Part shown: positions 25,927 through 34,469 of the stretch, piece after piece
How positions within the stretch are numbered: position 1 is the first letter of the stretch
Layout of the letters: each line of letters opens with the position of its first letter
Source: Acidobacteriota bacterium
GTDB taxonomy: Bacteria; Acidobacteriota; Terriglobia; Terriglobales; Acidobacteriaceae
Length of the DNA: 64,000 nt
Assembly (NCBI GenBank): GCA_003225175.1
Contig: QIBA01000055.1
Coordinates: 1 to 64,000, forward strand
Direction of reading: 5' to 3'
Program-made: the position numbers and the translations under genes
Notes under the pieces: model-generated
The model's input: the letters and a program-made list of their open reading frames with translations, nothing else
Told to the model about the DNA's origin: nothing
Databases searched by the model: none

Positions 25927-28005
25927 ATGGAAAAAGGCGAAAAGTTCTACATCACTACCCCGATTTACTACGTAAATGCGCGGCCTCACATCGGCCACGC
26001 GTACACGACGATCGTGTGCGACGTGGTGGCACGGCGCCAGCGCATGCTTGGGTCGGATACCTTTTTCCTCACTGGCACTGACGAGCACGGACAGAAAATC
26101 GAACGCTCAGCGGCCGCCGCTGGCAAGAGTCCCAAACAGTGGACTGATGCGGTGGCGGCTGAGTATCGCAGTCTTTGGGACCGCATGGGCATCAGCTATG
26201 ACGGTTTCATCCGTACGACGGATAAGTGTCATGCTGAAGGTGTACAACAGCTCTTTCGCCAGATCCGTGACAATGGGTATATCTACAAGGGTTCGTACAC
26301 CGGTCAGTACTGTGTATTCGACGAACTCTACGTCGATGCTCCTCCAGGATCGCCTTGTCCCGATTGCGGCCGTCCCACAGAGACAATTAGTGAAGAGAAC
26401 TACTACTTCAAACTGTCGGCTTTTCAGGACAAGTTATTGAAACTCTATGAAGACAATCCAGACTTTGTCTGGCCGGAGACTCGCCGCAATGAAGTGATAG
26501 CTTTCGTGCGCGGCGGATTGAAGGATCTGAGTATCAGTCGTACTTCAGTACGGTGGGGGATTCCAGTTCCTGACGATCCGAAGCACGTGCTCTACGTATG
26601 GTTCGACGCTGACGCAAACTACATCACCGCCATCGGTTACGGCTCCGACGACTCCAAGTTGAAAAAGCAATTCGATCGCTACTGGCCAGCCGATGTGCAC
26701 ATGGTGGGCAAAGAGATTGTGCGCTTCCACGCGGTGTATTGGCCGGCGTTCCTGATGGCCGCAGGACTGCCGCTGCCAAAACAAGTAGTCGTGCACGGCT
26801 GGCTACTGTTCGAGCAAGACAAGATGTCGAAGTCGCGCGGGAACATCGTGCGCAGCGAGACCGTACTCGACGTGCTCGGCTCCGATGCGCTGCGGTATTT
26901 TCTGCTACGTGAAGTTGTCTTCGGGCAGGACGGTAGCTTCTCGTTTGACGCGTTAGTGCAGCGTTACAACTCAGATTTGGCCAACGACCTTGGCAATCTG
27001 TCCAGCCGGACGTTGTCAATGATCGCGCGCTACTTCCGCGAGCAGATTCCGTATCCCTCGCCGAAGGCCTCACGTGCTGCGAGCGATGACGCGATAGCCG
27101 ATCTCGCGACAGATGTGATCAAGAGCACAAATGAGCTGTTTTCCGGCTACCAGTTCTCGCGCGCGCTGGAGAACATCTGGTCACTCGTCAGTGGCGTCAA
27201 CAAGTACATCGTCGAAAACGAGCCATGGCAGCTCGGCGAGCACAAAGACGAAGCCAGCCTTGCTCGTCTTGCCACGGTGCTCTACACGAGTGCAGAAGCT
27301 TTACGCATCATTACTGCGCTACTGCACCCCGTACTGCCCAGCGCAACCTCACGCATCTGGCAACAGCTCGGAGTCGGCGATATTGCGAAGTTCCCACTGA
27401 ACGATCTCAAGTGGGGGCAGCTCGGACTCGGCACCAAGCTTGGCAAAGTAGAAGCCGTATTTCCACGTGCGGAGAAGAACGCAGTTGAGCGTATGCAGCA
27501 GGCAGAGCTCGATCGAGCATCAGCCGCGGCGCAAGCCGTTCCTGCAGGTGCTGGAGCCAAAGCCGGTCAGCCTGCGACGCAAGCTGCGGCGGCTATAGCA
27601 ACAGCCGAAAAATCAGCAGCTGCAAGCACCGCACCTGCGCAGAGTGCCACCCAAGCCGCCACGCCAACCGCCGACGGTCGCATCTCCATCGACGACTTCG
27701 CCAAGGTCGAACTTCGCGTCGGCCAGGTGAAGAGCGCTGAGAAAGTAAAAGGCGCTGACAAGCTGCTGAGACTGGAAGTCGACATCGGCACAGAGGTTCG
27801 TACGATCGTCGCCGGAATCGCCGAAAAGTATTCGCCGGAAAAAATCATCGGCATGAAGGTAGTGATCGTTGCCAACCTTCAGCCGCGAAAGCTGCGCGGG
27901 ATCGAGTCGAACGGCATGATCGTCGCCGCTTCTATCGGCGAGAAAGGTCTGCCTGTGCTTGCGAGCTTTCTCGAAGACGTTCCCGTCGGCGCTCGGCTTA
28001 AGTAA
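25927..28005 (+). CDS. metG: Methionyl-tRNA synthetase with C-terminal tRNA-binding domain
   Basis: A class I synthetase of 692 residues from the ATG at 25927; a GTG at 25900 is a possible longer start. PHIGHAYT near residue 21 is the HIGH motif and KMSKS begins at residue 299. The zinc knuckle has an early Cys (QYCVFDELYV) and CPDCG, the one-knuckle arrangement. An anticodon-binding helical domain is followed by an Ala/Gln-rich linker (about 530-590) and a C-terminal EMAP/Trbp111-like domain (FAKVELRVGQVKSAEKVKG, LQPRKLRGIESNGMIVAAS) that binds tRNA and dimerises. It charges both initiator and elongator tRNA-Met. The TatD gene begins at the next base after the stop. Confidence 0.97.
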   Translation: MEKGEKFYITTPIYYVNARPHIGHAYTTIVCDVVARRQRMLGSDTFFLTGTDEHGQKIERSAAAAGKSPKQWTDAVAAEYRSLWDRMGISYDGFIRTTDKCHAEGVQQLFRQIRDNGYIYKGSYTGQYCVFDELYVDAPPGSPCPDCGRPTETISEENYYFKLSAFQDKLLKLYEDNPDFVWPETRRNEVIAFVRGGLKDLSISRTSVRWGIPVPDDPKHVLYVWFDADANYITAIGYGSDDSKLKKQFDRYWPADVHMVGKEIVRFHAVYWPAFLMAAGLPLPKQVVVHGWLLFEQDKMSKSRGNIVRSETVLDVLGSDALRYFLLREVVFGQDGSFSFDALVQRYNSDLANDLGNLSSRTLSMIARYFREQIPYPSPKASRAASDDAIADLATDVIKSTNELFSGYQFSRALENIWSLVSGVNKYIVENEPWQLGEHKDEASLARLATVLYTSAEALRIITALLHPVLPSATSRIWQQLGVGDIAKFPLNDLKWGQLGLGTKLGKVEAVFPRAEKNAVERMQQAELDRASAAAQAVPAGAGAKAGQPATQAAAAIATAEKSAAASTAPAQSATQAATPTADGRISIDDFAKVELRVGQVKSAEKVKGADKLLRLEVDIGTEVRTIVAGIAEKYSPEKIIGMKVVIVANLQPRKLRGIESNGMIVAASIGEKGLPVLASFLEDVPVGARLK

Positions 28006-28818
28006 ATGCTGGTCGATTCCCACGCGCATCTGGAAGGTCCAAGGTTCGATTCAGATCGCGCGGAGATGCTGGAGCGCGCTCGCGCAGCCGGCGTAGTAAG
28101 CATCCTTGCTATCGGCAGCGGCACCGGCCCGGGCACCCTCGATTGCGCGATCCGCATCGCTGAACAGCATGACTGGATTTATGCGAGCATCGGCATACAT
28201 CCACACGAAGCCAGGCTAGCCACTGGGAGCGACTATACGGAACTCGAATCGCTCGCGCGTCATCCTCGCGTGATCGGATTTGGCGAAATTGGCCTCGACT
28301 ACTATTACGATCATTCACCGCGCGATGTGCAGCACCAGGTCTTCATCCGGCAGATGGAGATCGCACGCGCGGCAAAGCTCCCCATCATCATTCATTGCCG
28401 GCCTTCAGATAATTCTGAGAATGCCTGGGACGACACTCTTCGCCTGGTTCGCGAACATTGGGCTTCAACTGGCTTCGGAGGAGTACTGCACTGCTTCACT
28501 GGGGAGCCGAAGCATGCGAAAGCGGCGTTGGATATGGGCTTTATGATCTCGTTCTCCGGCAACGTTACCTTCCCAAAAGCAGAAAATATTCGCGAGGTGG
28601 CGCGCACCGTTCCAGAAGATCGCATGTTCATCGAGACCGACTCGCCGTTTCTCGCGCCAAGTCCCTATCGTGGCAAGCGCAACGAGCCGGCATTCGTTAT
28701 CAAGACCGCAGAGAAAATCGCCGAGCTACGGGGCAAGAGCACCGGCGAAATCGGCGAAATCACAGCCAACAACTTCTTCCGATTCTTCCGACTCCCCCCG
28801 CTGAAAAGCCAAAGCTAA
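28006..28818 (+). CDS. TatD-family metal-dependent nuclease
   Basis: A 270-residue TIM-barrel hydrolase. Metal ligands and signatures of the TatD family are present: DSHAHLEGPRF at the start, IGIHPHEA, IGFGEIGLDYYYD with the bridging Glu, PIIIHCRPSD, LHCFTGEPKHA and FIETDSPFLAP. Members have 3'-5' DNase/RNase activity and may act on DNA or D-aminoacyl-tRNA. The pairing with metG is very common across bacteria. The ATG directly abuts the metG TAA, so translation is almost certainly coupled. A family B repeat follows the stop codon immediately. Confidence 0.93.
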   Translation: MLVDSHAHLEGPRFDSDRAEMLERARAAGVVSILAIGSGTGPGTLDCAIRIAEQHDWIYASIGIHPHEARLATGSDYTELESLARHPRVIGFGEIGLDYYYDHSPRDVQHQVFIRQMEIARAAKLPIIIHCRPSDNSENAWDDTLRLVREHWASTGFGGVLHCFTGEPKHAKAALDMGFMISFSGNVTFPKAENIREVARTVPEDRMFIETDSPFLAPSPYRGKRNEPAFVIKTAEKIAELRGKSTGEIGEITANNFFRFFRLPPLKSQS

Positions 28819-28885
28819 CCACGAAGGACACGAAGGTCACAAGGGAAACCAATCCGACTGCGCGTTCCTTCGTGCCCTTGGTGTT
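28818..28885. repeat. Family B inverted repeat, short copy
   Basis: CCACGAAGGACACGAAGG (28819-28836) and CCTTCGTGCCCTTGGTG (28867-28883) are imperfect complements around a ~30-base centre. It starts at the TatD stop and ends ~90 bases before yajQ. The GAAGGACACGAAGG wording links it to the longer family B copies at 43 and 46 kb. Confidence 0.7.
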
Positions 28886-28971
28886 TGATTAATCCGGTTG
28901 TGCTACCAATGCTGCGAACGAATAGAAGATGCATCCGGACCCAGAACGAATTAAGCTAGAGGGCTACCCAC

Positions 28972-29472
28972 ATGGCCAGCGATAACTCATTCGATGTAGT
29001 GAGCAAGATCGACCTGCAGGAGGTCGCGAACGCTATCCAGCAGGCGATCAAAGAGATTCATACGCGCTTTGATCTCAAAGACTCCAAATCGGACATCGCC
29101 CTTGAGGGAAAGGAAGCGATCGTCCTCTCCTCAATCGACGAATATAAGCTCAAGGCAGTCAACGATATCCTGCAGAACAAGTTGGTAAAACGTCACGTGC
29201 CGCTGAAGGGACTTGATTACGGTGCAGTCGAACCGGCAGCGGGGTCAACCGTGCGCCAGCGAGTCAAATTGCAGCAAGGAATCCCGATCGAAAAGGCGCG
29301 CGAGATCGTGAAACTCATCAAGGACGCCAAGCTCAAAGTTCAGGCCTCGATCCAGGGCGATACGGTTCGCGTAAGCGGCAAAGATCGCGACACGTTGCAG
29401 CAGGTGATCGCGACGCTCAAGGGCAAGGACTTCGGCATCGACATGCAGTTCACGAACTACAGGTCCAACTAG
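28972..29472 (+). CDS. yajQ: YajQ-family nucleotide-binding protein
   Basis: A 166-residue YajQ with two ferredoxin-like halves. Recognisable stretches are SFDVVSKIDLQEVANAIQQA, IHTRFDLKDSKSDI, GLDYGAVEPAAGSTVRQRV and LIKDAKLKVQASIQGDTVRVSGKDRD. The Xanthomonas homologue binds cyclic di-GMP and affects transcription of virulence genes; binding in this organism is inferred. The protein is cytoplasmic. The polyprenyl synthetase gene begins one base after the stop, so the two are co-translated. Confidence 0.94.
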   Translation: MASDNSFDVVSKIDLQEVANAIQQAIKEIHTRFDLKDSKSDIALEGKEAIVLSSIDEYKLKAVNDILQNKLVKRHVPLKGLDYGAVEPAAGSTVRQRVKLQQGIPIEKAREIVKLIKDAKLKVQASIQGDTVRVSGKDRDTLQQVIATLKGKDFGIDMQFTNYRSN

Positions 29473-29473
29473 C

Positions 29474-30469
29474 GTGACGACTTCAACCAGCGCCAGCGCA
29501 GCGGCCAAGGAAGTATTCGATCTACTGCGCGACGACCTGCTCGCCATCGAGCAGGAGTTCCAGCGGGACGCCATCTCCGGAGTCGAGGTGATTACCGAGA
29601 TCGGCGAATATCTGCGCGAAGGCGGCGGCAAGCGTATTCGTCCGGCACTGCTTCTGCTGTCCGCGAAACTATGCGGATACGAAGGTCGAGGTGCTGTACG
29701 ACTGGGCTCGGTCGTAGAGATTGTTCATACTGCAACCCTCGTGCACGACGACATCATCGACGAAGCGCTCACTCGCCGCGGCCGGCCATCGGCCAATACC
29801 AAATGGGGAAACTCAAAGTGCGTCCTAGCCGGCGATTGGCTTTACATGCAGGCCTTCAAGATCGCCCTGGAGGAGCAGAACTTCAGAGTCCTCGATCTCC
29901 TCATTGGACTCACGCAGCAGATGGTCGAAGGCGAGCTGATGCAGATGGAGCGCCTCGGCCACATCATTAGCCAGGCCGAGCATCTCGATCTGATCTACCG
30001 AAAGACAGCGTGTCTATTCTCAGTTTCCATGAAGCTGGGTGCAGTCTTGGGACGCGCAAGCGATGCCGATGAAGATCGTCTCGGTGAATATGGCCGCAAT
30101 CTTGGCCTTGCCTTCCAGATCGTCGACGACGTGCTGGATCTCACGGCCTCAGAAGATGTTCTCGGCAAACCGGTGGCGAGCGATCTCCGCGAAGGCAAAG
30201 TCACCATGGCGATCATTCATGCGCTCGATCGCTGTACCCCGGCCGAGCGCAAACTTATCGAGACAGTTCTCGATGAACGCTGCTTTGCCACGGTCATTCA
30301 TGGAGACGTGCGCGCGATTCTCGAGCAGTATGGCTCGGTCGACTACGCTGTGGCCTCTGCTAATGAACACGCCGAACAGGCTCGTCGAGCCATCAGCCAC
30401 TTCCCCGACGGGGAAATCAAGCGCGCGTTATTGTGGATTCCCGAATTTGTGGTTGGACGAGAGAAGTAA
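29474..30469 (+). CDS. Long-chain polyprenyl diphosphate synthase
   Basis: A 331-residue trans-prenyltransferase from a GTG at 29474. The first Asp-rich motif is in ATLVHDDIIDEA, with RRGRPSANTKWG next, and the second in AFQIVDDVLDLTA. KLREGKVT-like DLREGKVTMAIIHAL follows, as in octaprenyl/heptaprenyl synthases. It condenses isopentenyl diphosphate units onto farnesyl diphosphate to give the side chain of a quinone. Chain length cannot be deduced safely; a small residue before the first motif suggests a long product. A quinone-chain role would fit the nearby respiratory nuoB, but that gene is on the other strand. Confidence 0.92.
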   Translation: MTTSTSASAAAKEVFDLLRDDLLAIEQEFQRDAISGVEVITEIGEYLREGGGKRIRPALLLLSAKLCGYEGRGAVRLGSVVEIVHTATLVHDDIIDEALTRRGRPSANTKWGNSKCVLAGDWLYMQAFKIALEEQNFRVLDLLIGLTQQMVEGELMQMERLGHIISQAEHLDLIYRKTACLFSVSMKLGAVLGRASDADEDRLGEYGRNLGLAFQIVDDVLDLTASEDVLGKPVASDLREGKVTMAIIHALDRCTPAERKLIETVLDERCFATVIHGDVRAILEQYGSVDYAVASANEHAEQARRAISHFPDGEIKRALLWIPEFVVGREK

Positions 30470-30478
30470 AGAATTTAG

Positions 30479-30545
30479 CCTTGCGGCACAGTCGCCCTCG
30501 GCTGTGGCTCCGCCTAACCCGAATACAGGCGAGGGCGCCGGTGCC
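30479..30545. repeat. Inverted repeat between converging genes
   Basis: GGCACAGTCGCCCTCG (from 30484) and CGAGGGCGCCGGTGCC (ending near 30545) are complementary at 13 of 16 positions around a ~30-base centre. It lies between the stop codons of the polyprenyl synthetase and nuoB. The shared CCCTCGG/GAGGGC core suggests kinship with family C at 35.3 kb. Confidence 0.6.
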
Positions 30546-30553
30546 ACAAAAAG

Positions 30554-31126
30554 CTAAGTCAGATTCAAAGCCCGCTTAAACGACCCACGCTCGTTCATGA
30601 TTTTCTCCTGCAGCAGCGTGATCGCATAGATCAGCTGCTCCGGACGTGGCGGGCAACCTGGAACGTAGATGTCCACCGGAATTACCTGATTCACTCCCTG
30701 AACCAAAGCGTAGTTGTTAAACACACCACCTGACGTTGCGCAGGCGCCCATGGAGATCACCCACTTGGGTTCGGGCATTTGCTCATATAAGCGCCGGATC
30801 ACCGGCGCCATTTTCTGGGAGACACGGCCGGCGATAATCATAAGATCGGATTGCCGTGGTGAAGGACGAAATACCTCAGCTCCGAATCGGGCGATATCGA
30901 AGCGCGAAGCGCCCATAGCCATCATCTCGATCGCGCAGCAGGCCAGGCCGAAGGTCATCGGCCAAATGGAACTCTTGCGCATCCAGTTCACAACCTTGTC
31001 CAGAGAAGTAAGCAGCACGCCTTCAGGGACGTCCTCGCCGAAGTTCACCTCTTCCACCCGACGGCGGTTGTTCTGCATTTTCAGGGACTCTTGGTAGCGC
31101 TCAAGTTCACTCATGGCTGTACTCAT
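30554..31126 (-). CDS. nuoB: NADH-quinone oxidoreductase subunit B
   Basis: A 190-residue NuoB from the ATG at 31126. The four cysteines that hold the terminal iron-sulfur cluster N2 are all present: Cys63-Cys64 in [10 protein letters not shown], Cys129 in [10 protein letters not shown] and Cys158 in [10 protein letters not shown]. The subunit sits in the peripheral arm of complex I and passes electrons to quinone. It is normally encoded between nuoA and nuoC, but here it stands alone, with no other nuo gene within 30 kb on either side. It could complete a split nuo set or be a second copy. Confidence 0.94.
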   Translation of the reverse strand: MSTAMSELERYQESLKMQNNRRRVEEVNFGEDVPEGVLLTSLDKVVNWMRKSSIWPMTFGLACCAIEMMAMGASRFDIARFGAEVFRPSPRQSDLMIIAGRVSQKMAPVIRRLYEQMPEPKWVISMGACATSGGVFNNYALVQGVNQVIPVDIYVPGCPPRPEQLIYAITLLQEKIMNERGSFKRALNLT

Positions 31127-31308
31127 TTTACGCTGTCGTAAACGGCAACAGCAAAAACATGACACCGATCAACGGAAGCACGGACTCATACAGATATTCC
31201 CGAGCTAGTCACGTTTGCTCCAGTCCTCTCGTCATATCCGTATAAATCCGCGACCCCAAGGTCCATGCGATGCCTGTGGTGTTTTTGGCGTCGCCGTTTG
31301 TGTCGCAC

Positions 31309-31968
31309 TTACTGACGCATAGTCTGCACCACTCCCAAGTCTGCGAGGCCATTAACCATGAACTGCACAGCGATCGCGGTGAGTAGAAGGCCCATGAGCC
31401 GCATCAGGATTCGAATTCCCGTTTCACCAAGGAACCGGCGAACGCGGTGGGCTGCCGAGAGGATAAAGAACGATGCGACAGAAGTAATCGTGATGGCGAT
31501 GAAGATCGTCAGCGTACGCCACCAGCCTGGCGATGGCCCCATCAACACCATCACTGTGGAGATCGCGCCAGGACCGGCAAGCATGGGAATGCCCAGCGGA
31601 ATAATTCCGGCATCCTCCTTTGCCATACCTTCCTCCGTCTCGCCGGGAGTTTCATGAGTGCCGGAGCGGTGGGCCTGAAGCATCTCGAGTCCCATGAGAA
31701 GCAGGATGATGCCTCCAGCGATCTCAAATGCGGGAAGCGTAATGCCGAAGAAGCGGAAGATCAGGCTCCCCAGCAGCGCGAAGCTGGTGAGCACGATAAA
31801 GCAAGTGATGCAAGCTTTCTTTGCGAGACGACGGCGTTGTTCATAATCTACGTCGCCCGCAATCACCAGGAATGTAGGCAATGCTGCGAAGGGATCCACG
31901 AGAAAGAACACTGAGGTTAGCGCAACGATGAAGTACTGAATGCTTGGCGTCCTGAAGAAGTTGTGCAT
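31309..31968 (-). CDS. MarC-family integral membrane protein
   Basis: A 219-residue membrane protein with about six helices, of the MarC (UPF0056) family. Signatures include LVDPFAALPTFLVIAGD in the first pair of helices, FGITLPAFEIAGGIILLLMGLEML, IPLGIPMLAGPGAISTVMVLM, and GIRILMRLMGLLLTAIAVQFMVNG at the end. A charged, His/Glu-rich loop lies between helices 3 and 4. Despite the name, MarC does not confer drug resistance in E. coli and its role is unknown. The gene lies 24 bp after the remnant small membrane gene, at the end of a minus-strand run that starts with the deoxyhypusine synthase-like gene. Confidence 0.9.
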   Translation of the reverse strand: MHNFFRTPSIQYFIVALTSVFFLVDPFAALPTFLVIAGDVDYEQRRRLAKKACITCFIVLTSFALLGSLIFRFFGITLPAFEIAGGIILLLMGLEMLQAHRSGTHETPGETEEGMAKEDAGIIPLGIPMLAGPGAISTVMVLMGPSPGWWRTLTIFIAITITSVASFFILSAAHRVRRFLGETGIRILMRLMGLLLTAIAVQFMVNGLADLGVVQTMRQ

Positions 31969-31992
31969 TGATCTTTCAGCTAGACCGAACCT

Positions 31993-32221
31993 TCAGCTTG
32001 CCTTTTTCCCCCGCAGGTAGATCCAGAACAGGAACGCCCTGAACACTAAACGGACTGCGAGGACCGATGCAATCGTCCAGAACTTGAGTCCGGCCGAATA
32101 CTGGTTCCAGTGCCCGATCTTAGACGAGATCGACGCAATAAAGGATGAACAATAGCAGCGCAATCCACTTTGCCGTTTGTCGCAAATTGGGATCGGCAGC
32201 CGACGACCTTTGTTCGCTCAT
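31993..32221 (-). pseudogene. Small two-helix membrane protein, frameshifted
   Basis: An ATG at 32221 overlaps the alcohol dehydrogenase stop (ATGA) and begins MSEQRSSAADPNLRQTAKWI with a first hydrophobic segment (IALLLFIL). That frame ends in a stop at residue 34. One base out of phase, the sequence continues IASISSKIGHWNQYSAGLKF and a second hydrophobic helix, ending LRGKKAS with TGA at 31993. Together they would make a protein of about 75 residues. The 229-base span is one base longer than a multiple of three. Either a frameshift inactivated it, a sequence error is present, or ribosomes shift frame. No family recognised. Confidence 0.6.
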
Positions 32222-33240
32222 GGATTGAGCACGATCTTTCCGAACTGCTCACTCTTTTCCAGGCGCTCGTGGGCCCGACGCGCTTCGCTCAGGGGATACG
32301 TGCAGTCGATCACAGCGTTGAGCTTGCCGCCGAAGATGTGCCTAAGCACTTCATGAAGATCGCCCATCGTTCCCATATAGGAACCGAGGAATGAAAGCTG
32401 GCGGCTGAAGAGAACTCGAATATCGAACTTTGCTTCTGGTCCGGTAGTGGCGCCACAGGTCACCAACGCCCCACCAGGACGCAGCGAGCGCACACTTTCA
32501 TCGAAGGTCGCCGCACCGACGTGCTCGAAGACGATATCGACGCCTGCCTTTGAAGTGATCCGCCGAACTTCGTCCGCGATTTTCTGCTTGTAATGATTGA
32601 TCATATGATCAGCGCCGAGTTCGCGAGACTTCTGCAGCTTCGCGTCGTCACCGGCTGTGGCGATGACGGTCGCTCCAAGCATCTTGCAAATCTGGATCGC
32701 TGCAGAGCCGACGCCTGATCCACCGCCAAGCACGAGCACGGTCTCGCCGGCCTTGATGTGCGCACGCGTGACCAGCATGTGCCACGCAGTGAGAAACACC
32801 AGCGGCACACTGGCAGCCTGGTCATACGAAAAACTCTCTGGGATTGGGATCACATTCACTTCAGGAACAGCGATGTACTCAGCATTACCGCCATCGTTCA
32901 AATATCCCAGAACAGTAAATTCCCGGCAAAAACTCTGCTGTCCTGAAGTGCATTGTGCGCAATGATTGCAGAACGTCATGGGCGCAAGCAGCACACGCGT
33001 GCCACGCTTCACGCCAGATACATAGCTCCCTACTTCCATGACGTCACCGGCGATGTCGCTGCCGTTGATGTGCGGTAGCTGGACTCCGGGCAGGCCCTTT
33101 CGAACCCAGAGATCAAGATGATTCAGCGCACAAGCCCGCACGCGGACCAACACCTGATCCTCTCGCGGACGCACATCGGGAACGTCCTCATATTTGAGAA
33201 CCTCGGGTCCTCCGAATTCGCGGAAACGAACGGCCTTCAT
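32218..33240 (-). CDS. Zinc-dependent alcohol dehydrogenase family protein
   Basis: A 340-residue medium-chain dehydrogenase/reductase. CALNHLDLWVRKG and LPHINGSDIAGDV match the substrate domain; the four structural-zinc cysteines are in FCNHCAQCTSGQQSFC; the NAD(P)-binding loop is VLGGGSGVGSAAIQ. The usual catalytic-zinc Cys at the NHLD position is absent, as in many quinone-oxidoreductase-like members, so the catalytic metal is doubtful. It should reduce or oxidise a carbonyl/alcohol with NAD(P)H; the substrate is unknown. It lies 23 bp after the deoxyhypusine synthase-like gene in the same direction and overlaps the small membrane gene. Confidence 0.88.
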   Translation of the reverse strand: MKAVRFREFGGPEVLKYEDVPDVRPREDQVLVRVRACALNHLDLWVRKGLPGVQLPHINGSDIAGDVMEVGSYVSGVKRGTRVLLAPMTFCNHCAQCTSGQQSFCREFTVLGYLNDGGNAEYIAVPEVNVIPIPESFSYDQAASVPLVFLTAWHMLVTRAHIKAGETVLVLGGGSGVGSAAIQICKMLGATVIATAGDDAKLQKSRELGADHMINHYKQKIADEVRRITSKAGVDIVFEHVGAATFDESVRSLRPGGALVTCGATTGPEAKFDIRVLFSRQLSFLGSYMGTMGDLHEVLRHIFGGKLNAVIDCTYPLSEARRAHERLEKSEQFGKIVLNP

Positions 33241-33263
33241 CTCGAAACTTCAAACACCTTGCT

Positions 33264-34241
33264 CTAGCAGCCTAGAACGTACGCGAAGATCAACGGCGCC
33301 ACGACCGTTGCGTCCGACTCGATGATGAACTTCGGCGTATCTCTACCCAACTTCCCCCAGGTGATCTTCTCATTTGGCACCGCGCCTGAATAGGAGCCGT
33401 AACTAGTGGTCGAATCGCTGATCTGGCAGAAGTAAGCCCAGAGCGGAACATTCTCGCGTTGTAAATCTTGATGCAGCATTGGGACAACGCAGATGGGAAA
33501 GTCGCCTGCGATGCCGCCTCCGATTTGGAAGAACCCAAGTGGCGTTTTTGCGGTCAATTCCGTGTACCACTCGGCCAGCAACATCATGTACTCGATGCCC
33601 GTACGTACCGTGTGCACGTTTTTCACATCGCCCGAGATGCAGTGACCGGCATACATGTTGCCGAGAGTTGCATCTTCCCATCCTGGCACGAACATCGGCA
33701 GGTTCTTCTGCGCTGCCGCCATCAGCCAACTGTCTTTGGGATCGATCTGGTAAGAATTCTTCAGCTTGCCACTCAGCAGAATCTTGTACATGAACTCATG
33801 CGGAAAGAAGCGCTGTCCAGCCTTGTCAGCCTTCACCCATTCATCCAGGACTGCGGTCTCAATGCGCCGCATGGCTTCGTGCTCGGGGATGCAAGTGTCA
33901 GTCACGCGATTCATGTGACGATTGAGCAAGGCCTCTTCTTCCGCGGGAGAGAGCTGGCGATAGTGCGGCACGCGCTCGTAATGATCGTGGGCAACTAGAT
34001 TGAAGACATCTTCCTCAAGATTGGCGCCGGTACAGCAGATCCCGTGAACTTTGTCCTGCCGAATCATCTCGGCCAAAGAGAGGCCCAGCTCGGCCGTGCT
34101 CATAGCCCCGGCAATCGTCATGAACATTTTGCCGCCATTGTTCAACAGCTTCTCGTAAGCCTTGGCAGCGTCCATGAGCGCAGCCGAGTTGAAGTGGCGA
34201 TAGTGATGCTCGATGAAGCGCGAAATCGGTCCTTTGGGCAA
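33264..34241 (-). CDS. Deoxyhypusine synthase-like protein
   Basis: A 325-residue homologue of deoxyhypusine synthase. The NAD-binding core motifs are seen (MFMTIAGAMSTAELGLSLAEMI, HGICCTGANLEEDVFNL, FFQIGGGIAGDFPI, SDSTTSYGSYSGAVPNEKITWGK). The final Lys of the last motif corresponds to the lysine that forms the enzyme-butylamine intermediate in the eukaryotic enzyme. Bacteria lack eIF5A, so bacterial relatives probably work on another acceptor, for example putrescine to give homospermidine; the true acceptor is not known here. It begins a minus-strand run with alcohol dehydrogenase and MarC. Confidence 0.9.
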   Translation of the reverse strand: MPKGPISRFIEHHYRHFNSAALMDAAKAYEKLLNNGGKMFMTIAGAMSTAELGLSLAEMIRQDKVHGICCTGANLEEDVFNLVAHDHYERVPHYRQLSPAEEEALLNRHMNRVTDTCIPEHEAMRRIETAVLDEWVKADKAGQRFFPHEFMYKILLSGKLKNSYQIDPKDSWLMAAAQKNLPMFVPGWEDATLGNMYAGHCISGDVKNVHTVRTGIEYMMLLAEWYTELTAKTPLGFFQIGGGIAGDFPICVVPMLHQDLQRENVPLWAYFCQISDSTTSYGSYSGAVPNEKITWGKLGRDTPKFIIESDATVVAPLIFAYVLGC

Positions 34242-34332
34242 TCTACAGTCCTCTCAACGGATGAAAGTGGAATCTTTCAAAATATCACTTCTACGAGCAT
34301 GTGGCGCAGTAGGGTTAGAATTGAAACATCAT

Positions 34333-34459
34333 TTCACCACGAGCACTCGGAGGCACAGAGAAGAGCAGCATGCTTTTCGGATCAAAATGGGGCAATGGAG
34401 TTCGCACATTTTGAGCGTCTCATCTCCCTTAGTTTAGCTTTACGTGCCTCTGTGGTGAA
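34333..34459. repeat. Family B inverted repeat upstream of xdhC
   Basis: TTCACCACGAGCACTCGGAG at the left and GTGCCTCTGTGGTGAA at 34444-34459 are imperfect complements, about 85 bases apart. The element fills the region between the deoxyhypusine synthase-like gene and xdhC and ends only ten bases before the xdhC ATG, so the xdhC leader must run through it. Confidence 0.7.
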
Positions 34460-34469
34460 GTTGCCTCAA

